From contig OZ024914.1 of NCBI GenBank assembly GCA_964017125.1, positions 23,193,451 to 23,257,450 of the forward strand: 64,000 nucleotides of DNA, read 5' to 3'. A model generated the notes under the pieces. That model saw only the letters and a program-made list of their open reading frames with translations, was not told the origin of the DNA and did no database searches. Source of the DNA: Flabesymbios commensalis (Eukaryota; Annelida; Polychaeta; Terebellida; Flabelligeridae). Position 1 is the first letter of the stretch, and every line of letters begins with the position of its first letter. The translations under genes were made by a program, and so were the position numbers. This document shows, piece by piece, positions 22,790 through 32,848 of the stretch.

Positions 22790-24105
22790 TGTTCACATGA
22801 TCACAACATACACTTTTAGTCATAACATTATCACATACATGACTAGACTAAGCTTTAATATATATATATAATTATTTAAAAATTTAAATATATCTCAGAC
22901 AAGCTAGTAATATAGAAAGTTTGAGTTGAATTCGCTAACTAGTCTATATATTAGGTAAAGTCTCACAGCTTGTTTAAAAGATGCCAATGAGTTCAGTTTC
23001 TTTATTTTCAAAGGCAGTTTATTCCATGATTTAATACCATTTAATTTAAAAGCCTTAGATCCGTTTCTCTCAATGGATGGCAGGGAGACAGACAACGTTC
23101 CATGTCTTGTCTCAACATCATGTACCTGACTGACCATACCAAAACTCTCAGTAAGATAACATGGAGCCCCGCCATGGACAAACCTGTGCATGATGTTGAG
23201 ATTTAATTGTTCTACTCTGACATCCACTGGAAGCCACTGCATCTTCAGGAAATGTGTGTGTCCGGGGGATAAATCAAGAGCAAACCGTATTGTTTTGTTT
23301 TGTAAAATTTGGAGTTTATGTTTCATAGTTTTTTGGAGGCCGCTATACCAGGCTGAACATGCATAGTCGACATGGCAAAGAATTAGGGCTGATGTTAACA
23401 ATTTTCAAGATCTGGTGTTCAAATATTTTGTTGTTAATTTTTTTTGCAATTTTAAAATTTTCAAATATAATTTCTTCTCCTTCAGACAAACTAATTTTGG
23501 AAGAGCCAGGTGTACCTTTTGACAAGCCAATAGATTTCCAGGATTTCCATAACTGGGAGGATGACCCTTTACATTCTTCAACCTTGTCATTATAAAAATA
23601 ATTTTTGGCTTTTTTTACCTTATTTTGTATCAAATTTCACAAAATTGTTCATAAGAACTTTTCTGATTTGAGCGTTTAAATTCTAAAAGTACTTTATCTC
23701 TCTCTTTTATCAGCTCTAAAATTTCATGTGTTATCCATGGCTCTGATCGTTGCTTTAAACGGACTTTCTTCACTGGAGCCACCTTATCGATGACACCCGC
23801 AAAGAGCCCATGGAAAGCAGACCAGGCCTTACCAACGTCGTCACAATTCAAGACTTGAAACCAGTTTATTTCTTTGAGTTGCTCTATTATTTTTTCTTTT
23901 GTATAATTTTTTAAAGACCGTATAGTACTTGTTTTGTGCTTATTAAAAATACTTCTGCTAACTTTACGAGTGCAGTATGTCATGAAATGGTCACTTATAC
24001 CCATTAGAATTACACCAGATTGAGAAATTTTGTTTTTATCAGAAGAAAATATCAAATTAATGCAGCTTGAACTGCCGGATGAACTAAATAGATAAATATT
24101 AGGTC
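22790..24105 (-). mobile_element. Internally deleted LINE (jockey/CR1-like clade)
   Basis: The minus strand reads in LINE order. First is the end of the endonuclease domain with the catalytic-region phrase MGISDHFMTYC (near 23975), then linker text (QRSEPWITHEILELIKERDK). After a frameshift near 23630 comes KKAKNYFYNDKVEECKGSSS, then GSSKISLSEGEEIIFENFKIA. The text jumps at about 23400 to the C-terminal end (ALILCHVDYACSAWYSGLQK ... SWNKLPLKIKKLNSLASFKQ) with a stop at 22904. The whole reverse transcriptase core, including the YADD region, is missing between these points. The copy is also 5' truncated near 24100. It is a dead deletion derivative. The exact clade would need alignment. Confidence 0.85.
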
Positions 24106-24685
24106 GTTTTGGCGAACATTTTGAAAAACGTGAATAGCTCGATTATGAGGTCAGATTGAGCTTGTGTCTTTGGATACAAACTTTTTTATGAACCTAAAGT
24201 GCTTCTATGCCAAAGGAAATATTTGCATCATGATCTGAAGTAAACACCTCATTTTGGGCACTTAACCTATCTACTACTACTAAAATACGTGAACTTTTTT
24301 AAAGTTTAGGTGAGATCACGAGAACTGCGAGGCTGATGTGAGAAGAAAGGTGGTGGTTGTTTCAGTTGTGCATAAACCAATTTTAAGATTTCGATTTATG
24401 CACAAGTGGACCAAGCCACATTTTATTGTAAATTGTAGAAATATGTAGACAAATACAATAATAAGCATATTGTAGTATCTCTACATCTACTGTACATCTA
24501 GGTCTGAGGTTTATATAGTATAAAGCACATAGCTTAGATAAAATTACGGGGATTGCGAGGCTGGGATGGGCTGTCCCAGTTGTGCATACATCAATTTAAA
24601 AAAATACATGTGCTGGCTTGTCCCGCTCCACCAGGTGGCGTGCTACATGCATCTCGGGTCTTCCGGTTGATTTCTAAATAAAGGC
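24106..24685. other. No gene; old tandem-like wording
   Basis: Short phrases (ACTGCGAGGCTG / ATTGCGAGGCTGGGATG, TTGTGCATAMA) recur at about 24320 and 24550, suggesting an old duplication of about 230 bases. No gene is seen. Confidence 0.35.
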
Positions 24686-24929
24686 TATGCACAAGTCTAT
24701 CACTTGGCACACCTTAGTCGAATTTTTGTCTTACTTGGTCGAATTTTTTGGGGGTGGCTCTGTTCTGCATAAAGGCGTCCAATTATGATTTTAAAATATT
24801 TATAACTATGCACAAGTCTATCACTTGGCACACCTTAGTCAATTTTTTGTCTTACTTGGTCGTTTTTTTTGGGGGGTGGCTCAGTTCTGCGAAGAGGCGT
24901 ACAAATATGATTTTAAAATATTTATAACT
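24686..24929. repeat. 121-bp tandem duplication
   Basis: Two units starting TATGCACAAGTCTATCACTT at 24686 and 24807 differ by a few substitutions and small indels. Confidence 0.85.
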
Positions 24930-24950
24930 AGAAAAGGATGTTTTGTCGAA

Positions 24951-25060
24951 CATGCGAGTCCCCGGCAGCAGTGCACCACAAGTCAGCATGGTACAAACCC
25001 AATGACATGCGAGTCCCCGGCAGCAGTGCACCACAAGTCAGCATGGTACAAACCCAATGA
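24951..25060. repeat. Exact 55-bp tandem duplication
   Basis: Units 24951-25005 and 25006-25060 are identical (start CATGCGAGTCCCCGGCAGCA). The duplicated text is the left end of a hairpin-MITE subfamily, so this MITE carries a doubled left end. Confidence 0.9.
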
Positions 25061-25136
25061 TGGTTCAATGCTGGGCCAACGTCGCCTACACTGGCCAACA
25101 TCCATTCAACACTAGACAGTGAATCGTGTTGGCTGG
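25006..25136. mobile_element. Hairpin-MITE relative, CAAGTCAGCA subfamily
   Basis: The text AACCCAATGATGGTTCAATG then CTGGGCCAACGTCGCC and TGGCCAACATCCATTCAACA parallels 51707-51800. Arms are less symmetric than in the main family. Confidence 0.55.
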
Positions 25137-25415
25137 GTAACAGTCCAGTGCTGGTTGTTCCAGTTATAGAACAGCCATCACGATACCTTGAACCAATGCT
25201 GTATTAATGTTAGCCCATCATCTGTAACACTGGTACAACAAGTATATGATGTCTTCAGCTAGTGTAGGCATATTCTCAAAAAAAAATTATGATGCAAAAG
25301 CAGTACATATAGCTAATAATGGGAGTATTTACTACTTTTTAGGTTATGTAAGGTTGGTCCACAACAAAAAACGCAGGGACAGCTCCCCCCCCCCCGTCGT
25401 GGGTCAGGCCACGTG

Positions 25416-25515
25416 CCCAGATAACACGATACATTGGCTCAATGCTGGTGTATTGTTGGGCCACCATCTGTGACGCGGGCCCAACATCACCCCAACATTG
25501 TTTTAGTCTCCTGTT
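25416..25515. mobile_element. CCCAGC-family hairpin MITE, diverged
   Basis: It starts CCCAGATAACACGATACATT, with core CCACCATCTGTGACGCGGGCCC; the right arm loses symmetry near the end. A fragment of another copy follows at 25540-25615. Confidence 0.65.
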
Positions 25516-26282
25516 TAATGAGTTACCATAATTCTGTTTTAATGTTTGCTAGGTGTCGCAGATGATGTATACCAGTATTACATCAACATTGGGTGCATGC
25601 ATCCTGTTTGTTTTGTAGGCATACCAGCATAATATCTCCAGTGGCAGGTTAAACCTTGTAAGTGCGTTTTGTGCAGAACACATCTTCGAGTTTCAAATAT
25701 ATTTAGCTAGATAGTGTGGGTAGAACTCCAGCCGATTAGAAAAATGTGGCCCTGTATAGCCCCCTTTTTGAGCTAAAGCCTGTCACAGTGTGACATGACA
25801 CTTTGTTTCTTGACACATTGGTAAAGAATATGTATCTTTACCAAGGTAGGGATATTGAAATTGATAAATTCAAGACATAGTTTAAAATGAAATTCCATTT
25901 AATATAATTAACATCGCATAACAACATTAACAAGTGGCATATAAATATAGCATTGATGATGGTTACATACACAGACATAGAATATAATTTGTTACAATGT
26001 TACTGTGTAACTGTTCAGACTGATGAATCAAGCAAACACAAGATGATTAACCAATATCCGCTTATTGTTGATCCACTGTCGGCGAGTCTGGCCCAGCATT
26101 GAACCAGCATTGGTTAAATGGACCATGATAGGCCTACTACCCGGGAATCTGTCGGGCTCACGTTGAATAGATACAGACTGATGCTCGAATGTGGATTGAT
26201 TTATGGCAAGATGGTGTTTTCATACATTGGCAAGAATCAACAGAATACCGCTAGTCGTTAATAATGTGTCCACACTGGCTCT

Positions 26283-26395
26283 CCCATACACACACACGAA
26301 ACGCTGACCTAAATGTTGATTTAAACTTGGACCACCGTCTACGACGCTGGTCCAACTTTAAATGAGCATTAGGTTAACGTATATTATTCGTTGGG
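26283..26395 (-). mobile_element. CCCAGC-family hairpin MITE
   Basis: The arms (TGATTTAAACTTGGACCACC / GGTCCAACTTTAAATGAGCA) flank CGTCTACGACG, a GTA loop on the minus strand. The outer ends are partly decayed. It lies about 280 bases beyond the stop codon of the GPCR. Confidence 0.7.
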
Positions 26396-26669
26396 ATGGT
26401 AACGATGGTACAGTTTGTTATCCCGAATTATGTTCCACATTATGGTCCACATCTGACTATTTTAAACATAATAAGATACTGCCTTTTGGTTTCGCAGATC
26501 AGGAAAGACCTCTGCACTTTGTGTTGATCGGCATTGCTCGAACAATTATTGCAGTGTTATATAACCTATACAGAAATATTATTTTTTGTGCACTTTCCAC
26601 ATAATTTCCTCATAACCATTAAATTATTCATTTTTTAGAGTGTGTAAGTTTACTGACTTTCCCATCGGA

Positions 26670-27317
26670 TTAATCTGGTATTATATCAGGTTGTTTAGTT
26701 ATCAGATTAATTTGCTCGCCACTATGCTCACATGAAATGTTTTTATCGGAGTTGACAGTTTTATTTCCAGTCCGTGGGCTGTGCTTCGAGCCCAGGAGGG
26801 CCATCTGGTGATCAAGTGTTGAATTTCTATTATTACCATGAAGAGACATCTGGTGACGAATGGACGTAGTTTTAGTCCGGAGCGACCCGACTTGATCAAT
26901 ATCCCTCCGTTTGTTGATTGCACAACAAAACATTGCAAACAAATGGCGCCTGAAAATGGAGCCGCTAAAACAATAGAGAAAAAAATTGACAGCATAATTT
27001 GAAATGAAAAAAATCTCGGCCACTTTTTTGGCAGTGAATGTTCTAAGTTCGGCTTCTGGGTCTTTAGGACCGTTGTCGTGTTGATTACGGTCTATGTAGT
27101 ACGCTGTTGTGTGTGGTACGCGGAGCACAACAAACGCACAAGCCACACATAGCAGCATGGTGGTCAGTTGTCCCTCCACGTTACGGGCACCACTGGTCAG
27201 CCCTCCAGATACCTCCATTCTCATCTGCCGACGACGACGCCTGGCGAGTAGCAGGTGTATTATTATCAGAGTGGTCATTATGATAATAATACAGCCAGGA
27301 ATGATCAGCTCACATAC
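26670..27317 (-). CDS. GPCR exon 3: TM5, TM6, TM7 and cytoplasmic tail
   Basis: It encodes residues 232-446. TM5 begins VCELIIPGCIIIIMTTLIII and is followed by a basic third loop (ARRRRRQMR). TM6 is TTMLLCVACAFVVLRVPHTT. TM7 is EIFFISNYAVNFFLYCFSGS and runs into the helix 8 basic patch FRRHL. Cysteines (MFCC) after helix 8 could be palmitoylated. The stop is TAA at 26672-26670; no canonical AATAAA was seen close behind it on this strand. Confidence 0.88.
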   Translation of the reverse strand, partial: VCELIIPGCIIIIMTTLIIIHLLLARRRRRQMRMEVSGGLTSGARNVEGQLTTMLLCVACAFVVLRVPHTTAYYIDRNQHDNGPKDPEAELRTFTAKKVAEIFFISNYAVNFFLYCFSGSIFRRHLFAMFCCAINKRRDIDQVGSLRTKTTSIRHQMSLHGNNRNSTLDHQMALLGSKHSPRTGNKTVNSDKNISCEHSGEQINLITKQPDIIPD

Positions 27318-30108
27318 CTACAAACATAAGAAACATTGTTTGACATATGACATCAATTCGAAGAAAGTGTTACGTTTTCAAACGTTTAAAACAATACAAT
27401 ATTGAAACTCTTAAACTGTGATGCGAAATATCACCAGGAAATAGATAACAATATTTATATGATAACATTTATTTTCAAATAATTAGATAAAAAAAACATT
27501 TATCTCGTTCTCACTTTAACATTGCGTCTGAAATTTAATTCCCCTTTCGAATTACAAAACAAGCGAAATAATTCATTTCTAATGGAAAAATATTAACATC
27601 ATATTTTTGTATCACTGTATGTTTTAGAAATCAGCACTATGAAGCGTTGATCTCTAATCCTATTGAATTTTGATGTAAAATACAGTAAATTGTAATATTG
27701 TAATCTCACAGTCGTTGTTTTTATTATATTTGTTCGATGTTCGTGACATACATTTTCAGAGTAATAAAGATCAAGATTTCCAAATATTCGTTAAAAAATG
27801 TTTAGTTTGTGTATTTCATCGAAATTTTGTCAGATGAACATTGACATTGTTAAAATATCTCCAACTTTTGTATTATGACGGCGTTTGTTCTGGTGGCATT
27901 ATAGTTATTTGGTGTCCAGATACGGAGAGTTAAAGTCCGAAACAAAAAAAAACCGTTTAGGGCCTTAATTTTATGTGTATTCACACACGCCTGTGGGATG
28001 TAAATGGTCATCGGCAGGGCATAAACGTTCATCATTTCATCCCTGTTAAATTAAATCTGAATGTCATCAGAAATGTGTTCGATGGGGCAATGTGTTAATT
28101 AGTCCGATGAGTCTGATAGGGATCAAATCTCACAAGCCGCGCCTCCGAATACACGTTATAGCTATACAGCTCACATGTAGACATACTAACCTGAAGGACT
28201 GCCATGTCCCAGATTTGATACTGTTTCCAATCAGAATACATACAGAGGTGGTAGCCTTTCTTCTCATACCATGCCCTGTGTATGGTCCAGAAGGGAAATG
28301 CTCCCAATGCTATCCCCAGGGCTACAATGATCAGTATGGTCATCCTGGCTCTGGTAGGTGTGGAGATAGTGGTCACTTTTAATGGGAAAGCAACCGTTAT
28401 GAATCTCTCTGTAGTTATGGCAACCGTTACCCAGGACGACACCAGCTGTAAAAAACACGTACTCAGTCAGCGAAACATATGAAAAATAAAAACATGTGCT
28501 CAGTCAGCACAACTTATATGAAAACATGTACTTAGTCAGATAAACATGTGTAAAAACATATACTCAGTCATCCAAACGTGTATACGTGTAAAAACGTGGA
28601 CTCAGTCAGCGAAACGTGTGTAAAACCATGGACTCAGTCATCAGCAAAATACGTGTAAAAACATGGACTCAGTAAGCAAAGCGTGTGTAAAACCATGCAC
28701 TTAGTCAGCGAAGCGTGTGTAAAAACATGCACTCAATCAGCAAAATACGTGTAAAACATGGACTCAGTCAACGAAACGTGTGTAAAGCCATATAGCCTGC
28801 TCAGTGAGCGAAACGTGTGTAAAAACATGTACTCACTGGAGGAAACGTGGGTAAAACAAAATAATCAGTGAGCGAAACATGTGTAAAACCATATACTCAA
28901 CCAGCAAAACATTTGTAAAACCATATGCACAAGAAGAAGAAAAAAAGAGAAAGAAGAAGACGAAGGAGAACGTTTATTAAAACAAAATAAAAGAGACGAG
29001 AGACTCTCGCTAAGGTTTACAAAAACCGCTCACGCGAGGGCCACCCTGAGATCAGTATATAATAATTGTATGTGTAAATATTTTTGTCACATATCGGTAT
29101 ATATTTTAGGGATGCACTATAAAAAACAGACAAATAGATATAAGCAGAAGCACTAACCATATTATTATTGTTATCACAAGTCAAGTTTAGAGAAAGCAAA
29201 TCAGAAAACTAAATTCGGAAAAAATATGTAGCAAACTTAACAAGGAATGATAATTAGATAATAATGAGTGAAGCATGTGTGGGGCGATATACTAAGACAG
29301 CAAACCATTTGCAAAACTAGACAGTCAGCCACAGATAGCAAGCCTCTGCGGCGCAACTGCATCATCCGCAAAATGTCATGGGTTGTTCCATGGCTCGAGA
29401 CACAAATCTTTAAAAAAAAACATGGATCCGGATCGAAATCCAGCTGATCAACCCTAAAAATTAATGGATTCTCCCTCTGCTCGAGACACACCTCTGATAA
29501 AAAGTTCATGCATGTACCTGTCCCAACATAACACATTCAACTAATGCTAGTTTAAACAAGATCCAGTGAGCCAATGTTGGCTTTATGTTGGCCCACCGTC
29601 TGCGACGCTGGGCCAACATAAAGCCAACATTGGCTCACTGGATCTTATTTCTTGTGATCGCGCGGCTTACCATGAAGCTGTACCTCAGGAAGTAGGTGAG
29701 TTTACAGGGGATATCATGGGAGTGCATGAATCGATCCCCAGTGATCGACGTCCCGTACGCCGTGTAACTACCCCAGCGAAACATCTCACCAATCAAAACC
29801 AGGGTGTCCGCTGTTGCCATGGCCACCAGATACTGCCCGGTAGTTGACCTGCGCAGCGCAGGGGTCACGCAGAATACTGTGATTGTCAGACAGTTACACA
29901 GGATACCGATGGGTAAAATGGCGGCCAAGGAGTAGAAGTAGGCCAGGCGGACGTATTGTTTCTTTTCGTGTACCTCGGCTTCTAGTCTGGCCATGGGATC
30001 TTCTGTGACATTGGTCAGTTGCTGTGTGATGTTGTCCACTTCAGCGGAGAGCCAAGTGATCGTGTCACTGGTCAAGTTGTCCAACCAAACAGTGGGGTTC
30101 ACCATCAT
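26670..30108 (-). CDS. Class A (rhodopsin-like) peptide-type G-protein-coupled receptor, three coding exons
   Basis: The coding sequence is the complement of 30108-29671, 28445-28191 and 27317-26670, giving 446 residues. All introns are phase 0, with GT-AG ends (donors GTAAGC and GTTAGT, acceptors TTTTTTACAG and TTTGTAG). The product is a plasma-membrane receptor that should couple ligand binding to heterotrimeric G proteins. Visible hallmarks are three N-glycosylation sites before TM1 (N11, N26, N33), the TM2 aspartate (ATAD, D101) and the disulphide pair C135/C214. An E-R-F version of the DRY motif sits at 159-161 and the TM5 proline at 238. TM6 carries a VP kink, and TM7 reads NYAVNFFLYCFSG in place of NPxxY. 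That TM7 form occurs in FMRFamide-receptor-like and GPR139/142-like receptors. I therefore infer a neuropeptide receptor, but the ligand is unknown. The C-tail is about 75 residues. The second methionine could equally start translation. Confidence 0.88.
27318..28190 (-). other. GPCR intron 2
   Basis: AT-rich intron of 873 bases between donor GTTAGT and acceptor TTATGTTTGTAG. No repeat family or nested gene was recognised in it. Confidence 0.75.
28191..28445 (-). CDS. GPCR exon 2: rest of TM3, TM4, second extracellular loop
   Basis: It encodes residues 147-231, beginning LVSSWVTVAITTERFITVAF after the acceptor TTTTTTACAG. TM4 is RMTILIIVALGIALGAFPFW and lacks the usual central tryptophan position. 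C214 in loop 2 is the disulphide partner. It ends AVLQ|GTTAGT, a slightly weak donor. Confidence 0.88.
28449..28925. repeat. Minisatellite of about 35-40 bp in GPCR intron 1, abutting exon 2
   Basis: About 13 units follow the pattern ACTCAGTCAGCGAAACGTG plus TGTAAAAACATG. The first unit (GTAAAAAACACGTACTCAGT) starts within four bases of exon 2. On the transcribed strand each unit supplies a CTGAC branch-point-like word followed by a short T tract, and the unit next to the exon forms the actual acceptor. A stray diverged unit lies near 29270. Confidence 0.85.
29557..29647 (-). mobile_element. Hairpin MITE with perfect 38-bp arms beside the GPCR exon 1 donor
   Basis: Arms 29558-29595 and 29609-29646 are exact reverse complements (AAGATCCAGTGAGCCAATGT ...). 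They surround a 13-base centre, CCGTCTGCGACGC, with a GCA loop on the minus strand. The outer arm text differs from other copies but matches perfectly within this one. It starts 23 bases downstream of the exon 1 splice donor, so it is transcribed at the very beginning of intron 1. Confidence 0.9.
29671..30108 (-). CDS. GPCR exon 1: extracellular N-terminus, TM1, TM2, start of TM3
   Basis: It encodes residues 1-146. The first 50 are extracellular, with three NxT sites. TM1 spans about 54-78 and contains GILCN in place of the usual GN. TM2 spans about 92-113. The exon ends within TM3 at RYSFM|, with donor ATG|GTAAGC. There is no obvious signal peptide, as is usual for class A receptors. Confidence 0.88.
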
Positions 30109-30163
30109 CCTCGTCTGTGACGTAATACGCGCTACAAAGTGAACTCTGTGGTGACCAAGCAGC
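30109..30163 (-). other. Probable 5' untranslated part of GPCR exon with upstream acceptor
   Basis: Reading the minus strand, GATTTGTTTCCAG at 30176-30164 is a good acceptor 55 bases before the ATG, so an upstream non-coding exon is likely. The intervening 55 bases contain no other ATG. Confidence 0.5.
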
Positions 30164-30263
30164 CTGGAAACAAATCATAGGAAAATGTACATCTTCATGG
30201 AATGGACAAACATAAGAAAAAATAGTCAGTCAAACATAATTCCCACCAAATAACTAAGACCCA

Positions 30264-30740
30264 TTGGTGTTATAATGTTGGCCCAGTGTCGCAGATTAGC
30301 TCTGTGTCGAAGTTTAACCAGGGGTCTGGCCGGACGAATGGTTGCCAACTGGTGCCATCGTCACAGTACGAAGCGCCAGCATGTATTCGTACGGAAGCTC
30401 ATTAGAGTAAGTCGAAGTCGTGTTCCCTGGGTTACGAGTCACACATTCGCAATCAAGTAATATGGACACTGTTCTATGGCTATGACTATGCACCAAACAA
30501 TTACACCCTTACAACAAACAATATTTGTTTAGTGATACCTCATCAAAGACAAACCGTACAATACAAACTATTGATTGTAGACTCTACAATGCCGCCCAGG
30601 CGTACACATTGAAGACGCAAATTTTAGGATGCAGTTTCTGTCGCAGTTTAAAAATCAAAACTTGTTCTCCATTGCATAGAACGACAACAACCAAATGAAT
30701 GTTGTTTTAATAATGGCCCACTGTCTACAACGCTGTTGGA
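30264..30740. mobile_element. Degenerate hairpin-MITE fragments
   Basis: Phrases GTTGGCCCAGTGTCGCAG (30278) and GTTGTTTTAATAATGGCCCA plus CTGTCTACAACGCTG (30702-30735) are left halves of CCCAGC-family copies without their right arms. Confidence 0.5.
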
Positions 30741-30742
30741 AA

Positions 30743-30954
30743 TTAACCCTCTGAGCGCTAAGCACAACAATAATCGTTCTTAACCATAAAATGACACAAA
30801 TTTTCGTCAAATATATACTACATTTATGTATTTTTCGTCATTTGAAGCTGGAAATCGCGTTAGCAATTCCAGCTTTAAATGACAAAAAATAGAGCTCCTA
30901 CACCAGTATATCTGAATCCTGGTATGCACCCCGGCCTGGAAGTCAAAGGGTTAA
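30743..30954. mobile_element. TTAA-flanked MITE with GCGTTAGC hairpin
   Basis: TTAA bounds a 212-bp element with ends AACCCTCTGAGCGC and AGTCAAAGGGTT. The internal hairpin 30831-30889 (CATTTGAAGCTGG arms) is capped by GCGTTAGC and matches the orphan hairpin at 4121. No protein is encoded. Confidence 0.7.
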
Positions 30955-31084
30955 TCTATTTTGTGTTAGCAGGTTACCATGGTTAAATCGCTGTCATTGG
31001 GATTGAATTGAGTGTTTAAACATCAGGACTTGAAAATGAGTGTTCGCTCTCAAATAAGTCAAATATGAGTAACCCCCCCCCCCC

Positions 31085-31129
31085 CACTTGAAGTTGTGGG
31101 TTGCGGTAGCGATACATAACTTCCAAGTG
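31085..31129. repeat. Orphan hairpin with GCGGTAGC cap
   Basis: CACTTGAAGTTGTG pairs imperfectly with CATAACTTCCAAGTG around GCGGTAGC. It is the same arm type as 8989-9067 and 48086-48147. A C(13) run precedes it. Confidence 0.6.
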
Positions 31130-31304
31130 TGATACCTCAATTTGAAACTCCAAACGTCCTGATTTTAATTGAGAATGTTTTTTTCTGAATAATAATTTTC
31201 TTAAAATAATGTTGTTAAAAATAATGTAAGATGGCGCACATTATGTACGTGAATGGCAGGTGAATGGCTAGCTAACCTAATGCTAACATAACACAAATAC
31301 TACC

Positions 31305-31874
31305 TTAAAGGGACCCCTTGGGATGAGACATTTTCAATGTTGTCAATTTTGAAAATTTAATTTATATGAAGCTATATAGCCTACTGATCTGAACTAAAAA
31401 TACAAAAAAGTCAAAAAAAAATTTTAAAGCACCGAAAAAGAGTGAAATAGTTATATTTCCAGGTCGTATATTGACATGTAAACAAAACAAGTCAGCAATA
31501 TACAGCACTTCACACCACATATTCCCACGTCTTGGCCGAGGAGATCAAAGCAATCGCCGCTAATTGGTGTCTGATTGGTGTCTTATAGTCAGGACATGAA
31601 GTGATACACCTGCAACACTGATTGTCTGCCCAACGCTGGGCCGACGGCATCAACATATGGCCCAGTGCTGTAGGAACATTCAATCGTCCTTCAGCATGTT
31701 TTTAGGTATACAAAAAGTTTGTTTGGGTTTTAAGCGGTTTCATAGAAATATTAATAAGAAATATTTTTAAAAATCTAAAAACTTTGAAAAAAATAAAATC
31801 ATGATCTGGGGGATACACTACTTAACTACAAAACTAAAAACGAAAAGTGATGTCATCCCAAGGGGCTGCTTTAA
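31305..31874. mobile_element. TTAA-flanked non-autonomous element of 570 bp
   Basis: TTAA at both ends is followed by matching inverted termini (AGGGACCCCTTGGGATGA versus AGCAGCCCCTTGGGATGA, 15 of 18 bases). TTAA duplication suggests a piggyBac- or Kolobok-type transposase in trans. Inside, 31620-31690 holds a CCCAGC-MITE-like piece (CCCAACGCTGGGCCGACGGC). No transposase is encoded. Confidence 0.7.
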
Positions 31875-32359
31875 TTACCGTTCACTAACCTATATATCTG
31901 TCCGTATGATAGCTCTGTCAAATGTAGGCCTACTTCCCTATAACCTAGTCCTGGTTCTTTGTTTCAGCATCAGCCTTCCACCATATCTAGGTTATGGTAC
32001 AGTGCTACATAATATACCTCTATACAGTGACCTCCAGGTAACGAGGCTGTCCACAATGTTTACTCAGTGCACCATGTTTCAATTTAACATGATGATAATT
32101 GTGGACAGCTATGTGTATGTGATCAGATGATGTAAGAGCGCATAAGGGAATCAAAGGTGCCAATGTGACTTGTGATACCGCAGGTCTAACGTTACGTACC
32201 GATTATGCTTAATCCACGGCAGTCCAGTGGGCCAGTGGGTCCACATAGGCGGGGGGGGGGGGGCCTTGGCCTGATCCCCTTTTCAAAAAATAAATTGCCT
32301 AAACATCGATAAAAATTGCCAAAATATCGGTGTTTGACACTGAACATTTACTGGGGTCC

Positions 32360-32641
32360 CTGGTAAAAAAATGAAATGAATCGGGCTTTAGGCCACCTTT
32401 GTGCACATATAGGCTAAACCGGGCCAGGAGAACCTCCTGAGGATGGTGAGATGAATGAGATGTCCTCCAGACACAGGATTCCAAATTCAGGCCCTGGCGG
32501 TCTGAGGTCGAGCACGCTACCTGTCGGTCACGGAGGCTCCCCACAATACTGAGTCTCACACGTGGATGGGAAATAAACATTTTTGTTTCTTTCAAACCGC
32601 CGAGACCGGGAACCGAACCCCAAACTCCGTGAAAGGCAGCG
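32360..32641 (-). mobile_element. Dimeric tRNA-derived SINE, head truncated
   Basis: It reads in minus orientation from the first-module B box (GGTTCGGTTCCCGGTCTCGG) through the second tRNA-like module to the tail ending TCATTTCATTT. The first-module A-box half is missing. Several substitutions make it older than the copies at 35.6, 39.1 and 49.4 kb. It is flanked by a 16-base inverted repeat (32326-32341 / 32642-32657). Confidence 0.85.
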
Positions 32642-32788
32642 AGTGTCAAATACCGATAAAGTAGCTTTTCCAAATTCTGCATCCGCACCTGGCAGACATG
32701 ATAACCTGACAGACATGACATGTGGGACGCATATATAGTACATTAAATCCGGTGATTAAACCCCCAGCACCCAAATATGGCTTTACAT

Positions 32789-32848
32789 TTAATTCACATT
32801 GACACACATGTAAATTGCTGCTGCAATTGCCACCTCAAAGTGAATCAA
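32789..32848. repeat. Imperfect hairpin related to the TTAA-MITE core
   Basis: TTAATTCAC...AAATTGC pairs with GCAATTGCC...GTGAATCAA around TGCT. The loop is not GNNA, and the stem has an interior bulge. Confidence 0.45.
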
